Part shown: positions 7,741-14,597 of the stretch, piece after piece
How positions within the stretch are numbered: the first letter of the stretch is position 1
How the letters are laid out: each line of letters starts with the position of its first letter
The notes under the pieces: model-generated
What the model was told of the DNA's origin: nothing
Database searches by the model: none
The model's input: only the letters and a program-made list of their open reading frames with translations
Position numbers and translations under genes: made by a program
Source: Hellea sp964472905
Lineage (GTDB): Bacteria; Pseudomonadota; Alphaproteobacteria; Caulobacterales; Maricaulaceae
NCBI GenBank assembly: GCA_964472905.1
Contig: CAYYMI010000007.1
Coordinates: forward strand, 1-59,985
Reading direction: 5' to 3'
DNA: 59,985 nucleotides

Positions 7741-10383
7741 GTTGCGATCAATTAATCCGCGGTTTTCACCAATTGCACTTCCGTTCAGAGCAATGGCTTG
7801 GCTATTATTGGTGATGGCCGCGCCATTACTTGCGATGGCCGTCGCATTGGTCGAGATCCCTGCCGTATTCGTGTCAATGCTTTCTTCCGCTGTTGTGACC
7901 CGGGTTGTGACCGATGTAATGTCAGCTGTGTTGGTCGCAATGTCTGCTGTGTTCGTCGCAATATTGTTTACGTTACTCGCGATTTGTGCGGTGTTAGTTC
8001 CGATATTGTTGACGTTGGTCGCGATTTGTGCGGTGTTAGTTCCGATATTGTTAGAATTGGNNNNNNNNNNNNNNNNNNNNNNNNNNNNNNNNNNNNNNNN
8101 NNNNNNNNNNNNNNNNNNNNNNNNNNNNNNNNNNNNNNNNNNNNNNNNNNNNNNNNNNNNAGTCGCGATCTGTGCGGTGTTGGTTCCGATGTTGTTGACG
8201 TTGGTCGCGATCTGTGCGGTGTTGGTTCCGATGTTGTTGACGTTGGTCGCGATTTGTGCGGTGTTAGTTCCGATATTGTTAGAATTGGTTGCTACACCTG
8301 CGGTGTTAGTTCTGATGTCGTTGGTATTAGTCGCGATCTGTGCGGTGTTGGTTCCGATGTTGTTGACGTTGGTCGCGATCTGTACGGTGTTGGTTCCGAT
8401 GTTGTTGACGTTGGTCGCGATTTGTGCGGTGTTGGTTCCGATGTTGTTAACATTGGTTGCGATTTGGGCCGTGTTAGTTCCGATGTTTGTAACGTTAGTC
8501 GCGATTTGTGCGGTGTTAGTCCCGATATTGTTAGCATTGGTTGCCACACCTGCCGTGTTTGCAGTAATTGCAGCTGTGTTATTGGCTGTGGTCGTTGTAA
8601 TATTATTGATAGCGGTTGTATTGCTCGTAATGTTTGCCGAGTTCCCAGCTATCGCTGCTATATTTGCGCCAATTGCCGTCGTGTTCCCGGTGATAGCCGT
8701 TGTATTATTACCAATCGCTGTTGTGTTTCCGGCGATGGAGCTTTGTAACGAATCCGTCACTTGGAACAGTTGATGTCCATTTATGGCATCTGATGAGCCT
8801 GCAACAACTCGTCCGTCAGCGAGGCCCGTCGTTATGCGATTGCCGAGATTGGCTTCCCCGCCCGTCGCATTTGTACCTTCGGTTAAAGTCACAGATCCAA
8901 TGGTTGCGCCTGTATAGGCGGCCTGAGCTGCCCCTACGCTCAAGGTCGCCGCCGAGCCAGCGCCCAAGACAACAGCATTATCAACGACAGAGCTGGCTCC
9001 GGCGCCAATGACGACATTATCATTACCTGTCACGCTTGCGCCAGACGCCGCGTTTCCGCCGCCTGCAAAATTGCCAGTCCCTTCAACCGTAGCGTTATGA
9101 CCAGAGATGGTATTAAAGCCTGATATGGGCCCGTTGACGGTATTACCTGTCCCGGTAACGGTAACGTTAGATCCGGCGACACCAGAGCTGTTAATGGCAT
9201 TATTAAACCCATGAGCAACAATGCCTGACTGTACATCACCCATTGTTCCGCCACCTATGATATTTGATGCTCCTCCGATTGTATTACTTTGAGTAAAATT
9301 ACCAATAATATTGTTATTGCCACTCACTGAATTGCTTAAGGCATTGGTTCCAACATTATTCCCAAACCCCGTTATTTCGTTGGTCGTGGAATAATCCCCC
9401 AAGGTATTCAAAGCGCCGTCAACTTGGTTGCCGAAATTATTGAGGCCTAAATTATTAGAGAAACCGCTGACGGAATTATCAAAGCTTACATCGCCAAGCA
9501 TATGGTTACGTCCTGTAAACCCATTATATCCTGTGTAGTTACCTAATGTAATTCCATTCCCACTTACTGAATTACTGTTACTACCATTGCCTAAACTATT
9601 AAACCGACCATCAACAGCGTTGCTAGAGTTCCCGTCCCCCAACATATTGCTTTGGCCGCTCACAGCATTATATCCACTATAATTACCTATGGTATTTGAT
9701 CCACCGCTAATTAAATTACTGGCATTAGCATTTCCTAAATTATTTGAGTTGCCACTTACGCTATTGTTGTTGTTATTGTTCCCTAAGGTATTTATGTTAC
9801 CACTCACCGTGTTTTGACTACTGTTATCGCCAACATCATTGATAAAGCCGCTCACATGATTGTTGTTTGAAGATACACCAATGTCGTTGGATCGTCCGCT
9901 AACGCTATTATAATCAGCATCATTATCAATATGATTTCGTTGACCGCTTATGATATTTCCCGTGGTATTATCCCCAAGCAGGTTATAGTCCCCGCCCACA
10001 ATATTATTTGAACTATTAAACCCTGATATATGACGGGTTCCAGAGACTGCGTTTGAAAAATTATTGGCCCCTAATGTATTAAATGATCCGCCGACAATAT
10101 TGTAGCTACTATTATTACCTAACACATTGGTATCCCCGCCAACAATGTTTTGCTGATTGAAAGTTCCAAAACTGTGGGAATTACCACTCACATTATTTGA
10201 GGTATTATTATCGCCAAGGTTATGGCCGATTCCGCTAATCGCATTACCGATACTAAATGTTCCCAATGTATGATCATTACCAGTGACTAAATTGTCGGTA
10301 GAATCATCATCTAAGATATGGTTGCGGCCGCTGACATTGTTGTAACTACTTCTAATATCAAGACGGTTATTTCGACCGCTCAC
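7480..10383 (-). CDS. Trimeric autotransporter adhesin (YadA/Hia type), main part: head repeats, stalk, membrane anchor
   Basis: Outer-membrane adhesin exposed on the cell surface as a trimer. From the N-terminal side it has 16-residue N-x-V-S-G-x-x-N-x-L-G head repeats, a transition region rich in G/A/V (GNDNVVIGAGA, then a neck-like VVAGSSDAINGHQLFQ), a stalk of 14-residue NNIGTNTAQIATNV repeats, and a C-terminal YadA anchor (LSPNAKWSAAGGVGFYGG to the final aromatic Phe). A 100-N assembly gap interrupts the stalk, so its true length is unknown. The listed start is a GTG inside the repeats and is not a real start: the frame is open further upstream to about 10560 and joins the fragment at 10503-10910 across a frame break. 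The gene ends at a strong terminator. Confidence 0.85.
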   Translation of the reverse strand: MSGRNNRLDIRSSYNNVSGRNHILDDDSTDNLVTGNDHTLGTFSIGNAISGIGHNLGDNNTSNNVSGNSHSFGTFNQQNIVGGDTNVLGNNSSYNIVGGSFNTLGANNFSNAVSGTRHISGFNSSNNIVGGDYNLLGDNTTGNIISGQRNHIDNDADYNSVSGRSNDIGVSSNNNHVSGFINDVGDNSSQNTVSGNINTLGNNNNNNSVSGNSNNLGNANASNLISGGSNTIGNYSGYNAVSGQSNMLGDGNSSNAVDGRFNSLGNGSNSNSVSGNGITLGNYTGYNGFTGRNHMLGDVSFDNSVSGFSNNLGLNNFGNQVDGALNTLGDYSTTNEITGFGNNVGTNALSNSVSGNNNIIGNFTQSNTIGGASNIIGGGTMGDVQSGIVAHGFNNAINSSGVAGSNVTVTGTGNTVNGPISGFNTISGHNATVEGTGNFAGGGNAASGASVTGNDNVVIGAGASSVVDNAVVLGAGSAATLSVGAAQAAYTGATIGSVTLTEGTNATGGEANLGNRITTGLADGRVVAGSSDAINGHQLFQVTDSLQSSIAGNTTAIGNNTTAITGNTTAIGANIAAIAGNSANITSNTTAINNITTTTANNTAAITANTAGVATNANNIGTNTAQIATNVTNIGTNTAQIATNVNNIGTNTAQIATNVNNIGTNTVQIATNVNNIGTNTAQIATNTNDIRTNTAGVATNSNNIGTNTAQIATNVNNIGTNTAQIATNVNNIGTNTAQIATXXXXXXXXXXXXXXXXXXXXXXXXXXXXXXXXXXNSNNIGTNTAQIATNVNNIGTNTAQIASNVNNIATNTADIATNTADITSVTTRVTTAEESIDTNTAGISTNATAIASNGAAITNNSQAIALNGSAIGENRGLIDRNFALGLSNEAAIGDLNQGLAAVASLPDMYLSPNAKWSAAGGVGFYGGDTGVGATIAIRGNKNWAMGGSFATGGGQSTGKVQVRYEGF
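7955..8550 (-). repeat. Stalk repeat array of 42 bp (14-residue units)
   Basis: Tandem units coding NVNNIGTNTAQIAT, with variants such as TNDIRTNTAGVATN. Ile recurs every 7 residues, so each unit is two heptads of a right-order coiled coil, as in trimeric autotransporter stalks. DNA units are nearly identical on both sides of the N gap, which explains why assembly failed here. Boundaries are approximate. Confidence 0.9.
8061..8160. other. Assembly gap: 100 Ns inside the adhesin stalk repeats
   Basis: Exactly 100 N bases, the conventional filler for a gap of unknown size. Near-identical 42-bp repeats stand on both sides. The real number of missing repeat units cannot be read. Confidence 0.99.
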
Positions 10384-10664
10384 AGTGTTAAATTCATTGC
10401 TGATGACGAGGGTGTTGTCCTCTCCGCTTACACTATTCCCTAAACTAAATGTGCCTAAATTTTGTCCTCTCCCACTAACGATATTATTGTCACTACTATA
10501 ACTTAGGGTATTGCCTGTTCCTCCGACGATATTGGCCTGGCCATTAGATCTAATCCGCTAACATTATTGTAGTCAGCATTTCGGCCTAAAGACACGCTAC
10601 CGCCTGATATATTGTTATGACTACTATTCTCGTCGATACAGTGATAGCGCCCGCTAACATCATT
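9238..10664 (-). repeat. Head repeat array of 48 bp (16-residue N-x-V-S-G units), 30 units
   Basis: Counted directly from the translation: 29 units of exactly 16 residues (for example NTVSGNINTLGNNNNN and NAVSGQSNMLGDGNSS) plus one short unit of 35 bases. The arithmetic closes: 29 x 48 + 35 = 1427 bases, the span of the array. Unlike the stalk, units differ at many positions and only the N, V/I, S/G, G and N-x-L-G positions are kept, so this array is older or under selection for diversity. Confidence 0.9.
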
Positions 10665-10910
10665 GTTTCGTCGTCCTATTGTAGGAGCAGCGACAATTGT
10701 CGCACTTGTACAAAAGGAGAGTGGATTAGGCGTTGCGTCATAGGCATCGACATCATTATTGCTACTTTGCGCGTAAACGGGCGTTGACAAGCTCAGCGTG
10801 ACAACTACTGTCGAGGCGAGCATTAATAGTTTTTGCCGCAGGCTTAGAATTTTTCGTTCGGGCTTATTTATACAAGGGTTTACAAATAAAACTGTAGGCG
10901 TAGATGTCAT
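10503..10910 (-). CDS. Trimeric autotransporter adhesin, N-terminal part (signal peptide and first head repeats; frame break at its end)
   Basis: Starts MTSTPTVLFVNPCINKPERK and has a long signal sequence (KILSLRQKLLMLASTVVVTLSLSTPVYAQ, cleavage after YAQ or VYA), the extended type frequent in autotransporters. ATG at 10910 is chosen because GGAGG stands 5 bases before it; an ATG at 10952 has no such site. The mature part enters the 16-residue repeats (NDVSGRYHC, NNISGGSVS, NNVSG) and then loses frame at about 10545 and stops at 10503. Restoring the frame continues into the next repeats without interruption, so this and the 7480-10383 fragment are one gene. Confidence 0.75.
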   Translation of the reverse strand: MTSTPTVLFVNPCINKPERKILSLRQKLLMLASTVVVTLSLSTPVYAQSSNNDVDAYDATPNPLSFCTSATIVAAPTIGRRNNDVSGRYHCIDENSSHNNISGGSVSLGRNADYNNVSGLDLMARPISSEEQAIP

Positions 10911-10941
10911 GATGTCCTCCAATGAATAGCCATGGGAAAGC

Positions 10942-10987
10942 ATCATATGCATCCAATCTCCCCCAAGAGGGGTTAATCAAACATTAA
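10942..10987 (-). promoter_or_regulatory. Predicted CtrA-type promoter of the adhesin
   Basis: On the minus strand TTAA-TGTTTGA-TTAACC (10987 down to 10971) is a perfect TTAA-N7-TTAAC box. It directly abuts a poor -35 position, and TATGAT (10947-10942) stands 17 bases further on as -10. The likely start site near 10935 is about 25 bases before the adhesin ATG. A weak -35 next to an activator box is what CtrA-activated promoters look like. Binding itself is inference. Confidence 0.6.
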
Positions 10988-11040
10988 TAAGCTATATACG
11001 TCAACGATAAGTTGCCGTGGAACTGCATTCAATTTATAGA

Positions 11041-11856
11041 CTATGAAGACGGATAAAACTTATCGAAAAACCACGCGAAGTTTTTTCGTAGGCCCTCTTC
11101 GACGCGCGGGGGGATATCGTGACGTTTAGGGGCGCTTATCGAGGTGCGGGTTTCATGACGAAATTTGAAACGGTAATAGCTATCGCTTTCATGGGGCCGT
11201 GTCGTGAGCGCATTTGGGTCAATCTCAAATTTATTAAGCCCAAGCCAATCAAACATTTCCGTCACGGCCTCTTTCGGGTTTTGTGTCAGATATTCAAAGG
11301 GAACATATTGAATACGCTTATGGATGTCAGGGTTTTGAATATCCTGAATGTCGCGAATAAAGCCTAATGGCCCGCCCACAACGCCGCCGCTGTCGAAAAG
11401 GCGGTCTGCGCGCGCCATTGCGCCGTGCGCGTCCGTACCATCTGCAAAATTAAGGAAGCGTGTCTTGGCATGCTGGGCTTCGATAGATCCATAAATCTGG
11501 GTCAAGTCGCGTACACAAACGAGGATACGCCAATCGTCATGCAAGTCGTTGAGCATTTCCGCCATACGGAGCCAGCCGCGGTTTTTATCGACGACATTGG
11601 GTTTATCTGTTTCCGTAAACCAGCCTGCAATGACGCTTTTAAGGACATTTTCGATACGCCCATAAGCCAGATCAAAATCGACATCGAGCTGGGCCAGTGA
11701 AAAATCATTAGTGCTAAAGGATGAGCGGATATTTTCCAGCACACTGACCAGAGGTGATGAATGTCCGGTCGAATAGACATCTGGATGTTGGGCTAAGAGT
11801 TGGCAGAGTAGTGTCGAGCCGGAGCGCGGCAGTCCTGAAACACAAATTAAATGCAC
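11041..11856 (-). CDS. Sulfotransferase family protein
   Basis: A 271-aa PAPS-dependent sulfotransferase-like protein. The N-terminus has the 5'-phosphosulfate loop GLPRSGSTLLCQLL (residues 8-21) and a mid-protein segment VCVRDLTQIYGSIEAQH that fits the 3'-phosphate binding motif. No signal peptide, so cytoplasmic. The acceptor (lipid, glycan or protein) is unknown. It lies upstream of the adhesin on the same strand, but 130 bases and a separate predicted promoter come between, so co-transcription is not needed. It faces the TPR-like gene across a 173-base divergent region. Confidence 0.85.
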   Translation of the reverse strand: MHLICVSGLPRSGSTLLCQLLAQHPDVYSTGHSSPLVSVLENIRSSFSTNDFSLAQLDVDFDLAYGRIENVLKSVIAGWFTETDKPNVVDKNRGWLRMAEMLNDLHDDWRILVCVRDLTQIYGSIEAQHAKTRFLNFADGTDAHGAMARADRLFDSGGVVGGPLGFIRDIQDIQNPDIHKRIQYVPFEYLTQNPKEAVTEMFDWLGLNKFEIDPNALTTRPHESDSYYRFKFRHETRTSISAPKRHDIPPRVEEGLRKNFAWFFDKFYPSS

Positions 11857-11958
11857 GCTTAATCCTTCAAAGATAAAATACGACGCTACAGAGCTGCCTT
11901 AGTTTTGACAAGAATAAGCTGAAGTTTAAATTTTAGCACGCCCAATTGCTAACGCTAT

Positions 11959-11986
11959 TTAACGCTATCTTAACCGTGTTTTAACC
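11959..11986 (+). promoter_or_regulatory. Three phased TTAA elements (overlapping CtrA-type boxes)
   Basis: TTAA at 11959, 11970 and 11981, each pair separated by exactly 7 bases, with the last two followed by CC. This makes two overlapping TTAA-N7-TTAACC boxes in the forward direction, 44 bases before the ATG at 12030. The 11-base period is about one helical turn. They also lie in the upstream region of the divergent sulfotransferase gene. Confidence 0.6.
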
Positions 11987-12029
11987 CGCGCGTGTCAGTT
12001 TAAGGCAATATTCATGCAGAGCAAACGAC

Positions 12030-12452
12030 ATGACCCGTGATCACCTAGATTTAAAACGCGACCTTAAGAAAACAAATAATGCCCTCGCGCTCCTTAATAG
12101 AGAGCTTGCCGGGCAGATGGTTTTACTTGCTTCCCAGACAGGGGATACGGCACCGCTCATCCAAGCTGTAGCCGCACTTCGGTCTGCTGAAAAGTTATAT
12201 TCTATTGAGAACACGCCGCGCGAAAACGCGGAAGTGCAACAAGCTTTGGCTGATACGCTCTTAACATTAGGCCGCGCTAATCATGATAATGAGGCGCTTG
12301 AACATGCCATCGAAGCTTATCGGGGAGCGATTACACTTGCGTCACTTTTGGGCGATGATGTTATGCGCCGTGATTTGAAAAAGAATTACGCAATCGCCCG
12401 CTCGCTGCTAGGGGATCAGGCCAAAACACAAAGCCTGTTTAAAGTCGCTTAA
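12030..12452 (+). CDS. Hypothetical protein with TPR-like helices
   Basis: A 140-aa, wholly helical-looking cytoplasmic protein. An N-terminal segment (DLKRDLKKTNNALALLNRELAG) may form a coiled coil. Two segments, PLIQAVAALRSAEKLYSIENTP.. and EALEHAIEAYRGAITLASLLGD, resemble tetratricopeptide helix pairs (A-x(3)-LG-x(2)-A pattern in ADTLLTLGRANHD). I do not recognise a named family. Its start is preceded by the phased TTAA boxes, so cell-cycle control is possible. No partner gene lies close behind it. Confidence 0.7.
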   Translation: MTRDHLDLKRDLKKTNNALALLNRELAGQMVLLASQTGDTAPLIQAVAALRSAEKLYSIENTPRENAEVQQALADTLLTLGRANHDNEALEHAIEAYRGAITLASLLGDDVMRRDLKKNYAIARSLLGDQAKTQSLFKVA

Positions 12453-12661
12453 ACGGCTCTTTGCTCGCACAACGCGTGCGCGTTCCTGTGCAATCATAAC
12501 TTACTCAATACTCGTTTTTAGGGTTAATATCCGGTTGCCAGGGTATGGGCTCATAATAGAGGACAATATGGACTATCATTGTGTCTTATAATCTGAAATT
12601 CAACATCTATAAAATGATGTGTTGAGGCGCATAAAGGCCCGCGGATAGGAAGGGCTGACGA

Positions 12662-13039
12662 ATGAGCGCCAGACGCATAAAAACAACGACGCGTGCAGAT
12701 ATTTCAAGCCGTGTTAGCCGCAAAGTAAAAATATCAAAATCTGAATCCGACCATCTTGTTGAGTCTATCATAAACACAATCGGTGAAAGACTGGCCTCCG
12801 GTGAAAACGTCAAACTCTCGGGCTTTGGTAATTTTGTGATACAACATCAAAAACCTCGCATTGGGCGTAATCCTAAAACCGGTAAAGAAGTTATGATCAA
12901 ACCGCGCCGTGCTGTGGTGTTTAAGCCATCTCCCAAAATATATAACCGAGTCGACGCGGCTCATAAAGCGCGAGTTTCCGAGAAAGAGACCCGGCAAAAA
13001 AATTACACACCGCAACGCGCTTGGAGAGCTTATGCCTGA
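12662..13039 (+). CDS. HU/IHF family DNA-binding protein with basic C-terminal extension
   Basis: A 125-aa nucleoid-type protein. The core shows ADISSRVSRKVKISKSESDHLVE, GENVKLSGFGNF and the DNA-binding arm GRNPKTGKEVMIKPRRAVVFKPS, closest in look to IHF alpha. It has about 8 extra N-terminal residues and about 25 extra C-terminal residues (RVDAAHKARVSEKETRQKNYTPQ...), longer than the usual 90-100 aa. It is probably not the housekeeping IHF subunit but an additional paralogue. Its last 8 bases overlap the start of a 67-aa ORF. Confidence 0.88.
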   Translation: MSARRIKTTTRADISSRVSRKVKISKSESDHLVESIINTIGERLASGENVKLSGFGNFVIQHQKPRIGRNPKTGKEVMIKPRRAVVFKPSPKIYNRVDAAHKARVSEKETRQKNYTPQRAWRAYA

Positions 13040-13235
13040 CACTCATAAGGATATTTCAATAACGCGGACGCGAAAAGAAGATCTACTAAATCTATTATCG
13101 GACCGGCTTAACTGTCCGGTTGAGAGTTTAAATTTCATTTTCGGTAAAACCCTCGACCCCGATTTAGTTAAGTATAATCTGATTATACCAGATCAGCGAC
13201 AAATCCTTCAAAGAATAAACCCCTCCTATGAATAG
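13032..13235 (+). CDS. Small protein, function unknown, overlapping the HU/IHF-like gene
   Basis: A 67-aa ORF beginning MPDTHKDISITRTRKEDLLNLL. The start ATG lies 8 bases inside the preceding gene and GGAGAG stands about 6 bases before it, which suggests translational coupling. It contains an acidic-leucine helix (KEDLLNLLSDRLNCPVESLNF) and ends just before a strong terminator. I do not recognise a family. The coupling, the ribosome site and the terminator position all support a real gene. Confidence 0.6.
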   Translation: MPDTHKDISITRTRKEDLLNLLSDRLNCPVESLNFIFGKTLDPDLVKYNLIIPDQRQILQRINPSYE

Positions 13236-13279
13236 CCTTGGGGGTAAAATACACTGACGTTAATCCACAAGTCAGTGCG

Positions 13280-13315
13280 CAGCCCGGTGTCTTTGGGATT
13301 ACCGGGCTGTTTTTT
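13280..13315 (+). terminator. Intrinsic terminator of the HU/IHF-like operon
   Basis: Arms CAGCCCGGT and ACCGGGCTG (13280-13288, 13301-13309) around a 12-base loop, followed by six T. GC-rich stem and T-run on the plus strand make a textbook terminator, 45 bases after the 67-aa ORF. Confidence 0.9.
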
Positions 13316-13395
13316 ATATTAAACTATGATATCAGTGCAGAGCTACATTATTATTTTAGGGGCAAAATGATGTACGGGGCCATTAGAAACAGCTT

Positions 13396-14427
13396 ATGAA
13401 AGCTGACAATTTATATACACGGTCTGTCGCGCTAGCAGGTCTACCTGAATTTATCGAGCAGTTGGGCGGAGCGCCTGACGATCTATTTGAACGATCTGGC
13501 CTAAATATTTCCCATGCTTCCAGCACAGATCATTTCGTGTCGTGGAGCAATATATGTACCTTGTTAGAGTTAGCCGCTACGGAACTGAATGAACCTAGCT
13601 TTGGTATAAAATGGGCGTATCATGTGCCCAAGGATTTTTTAAACTCTGGCCCAATGTTGTTTTTAGCCACCACGGTTAAGACGATGCACGAATTTATCGA
13701 TTTGGCTTTTGACTATCAAAAAATTCACACTAATGGGGTCTCTTATCATTATGAAATAGATAAAGAGGCGGGCCTCATAGATGGTTACATCAATGTACAT
13801 CCGGCAACGCCGCCTTGCCGTCAATATATTGAGCACATTGTAGCGGCATGCGTTATTTTAGAAGAGCATTATTCCAATACAGCTGTGTATCATAAAATTT
13901 ATTTCCAACATGGTGAGCCCGCAGACCTCTCGTGGCACACAAAAACATTTAAATGTCCCGTGGAATTTAACGCCAAGGCATCAGGCGGAGTTATGGAGTC
14001 ATCATTTCTAGATTATAAAATTGGCGGTCAGCTGAAAATTCTTCAACCTTTATTAAAATTTCATCTGGCGCGGCAAATCAAGAAAAACCCCACCTATCAC
14101 AAATCAATCAAGCAAATGGTTGAGGAACTTCTCCCGACGATTATGGGCGTCGGCAATATTAGCTTTGACCGCATGGCTTATGTCATGGAAATGAATCCCA
14201 AAAAGTTACAACGCCTTTTAAAGCAAGAGGGCACAAGCTATTCGCAAATACTCGACACTGTCAGGCAGTCTATGACACGGCGGTTTTTGGCGGAATCAGA
14301 TGCCTCCATATCCCGTATTGCCTCTTTACTGGATTACGCCTCGAGTGAAGCTTTTAATGCGGTGTGCCAGCGCTGGACGGGCATGTCTCCAAGAGCTTAT
14401 CGGAAGCATTTACGAAAGCCCGTATAA
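13396..14427 (+). CDS. AraC family transcriptional regulator (arabinose-binding-like N-domain)
   Basis: A 343-aa regulator. Residues about 20-205 fit the AraC_binding/Arabinose_bd type sensor domain found in OruR/ArgR-like regulators (LPEFIEQLGGAPDDLFERSGL, VSWSNICTLLELAA). The C-terminal part (about 245-338) is the AraC double helix-turn-helix: MAYVMEMNPKKLQRLLKQEG and SISRIASLLDYASSEAFNAVCQRWTG, ending with SPRAYRKHLR. The effector and targets are unknown. It has no obvious metabolic partner next to it. Confidence 0.9.
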   Translation: MKADNLYTRSVALAGLPEFIEQLGGAPDDLFERSGLNISHASSTDHFVSWSNICTLLELAATELNEPSFGIKWAYHVPKDFLNSGPMLFLATTVKTMHEFIDLAFDYQKIHTNGVSYHYEIDKEAGLIDGYINVHPATPPCRQYIEHIVAACVILEEHYSNTAVYHKIYFQHGEPADLSWHTKTFKCPVEFNAKASGGVMESSFLDYKIGGQLKILQPLLKFHLARQIKKNPTYHKSIKQMVEELLPTIMGVGNISFDRMAYVMEMNPKKLQRLLKQEGTSYSQILDTVRQSMTRRFLAESDASISRIASLLDYASSEAFNAVCQRWTGMSPRAYRKHLRKPV

Positions 14428-14597
14428 GACTATAGCTCAGAGAGACCCATTATAAAATCTGCGCAGGGGGCATCAAGTCACTTATTGGCTACGCGCGATG
14501 AGCCCTCATTAGCCATCATGAGCCCTTGCCCTTAAACCCAAGCACTTTCATAATCTGACCATGATTGGCAGGATCAATAAGCGCGGCTTAATACCGG

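Noticed and set aside
7955..8550. Regular 42-bp repeats that could be taken for a CRISPR array
   Set aside because: There are no unique spacers; the units are contiguous and code for a coiled-coil stalk in one frame. No cas gene is near.
7742..8773. Long open frames (343 and 316 codons) on the plus strand opposite the adhesin stalk
   Set aside because: They arise because the 42-bp repeats lack stops in several frames; products are artificial repeats of V/L/A or C/G/D, and the minus-strand adhesin frame explains the region.
12453..12661. Possible tiny ORF and hairpins before the HU/IHF-like gene
   Set aside because: The ATG at 12569 opens only 7 codons, and the hairpins (ACATC/GATGT near 12603) are short; nothing beyond a probable promoter region is supported.
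14428..14597. Possible upstream continuation of the GTA-like gene
   Set aside because: The 170-base gap was read in the gene's frame and shows no TIM-barrel-like sequence, so the N-terminal part is really missing here.
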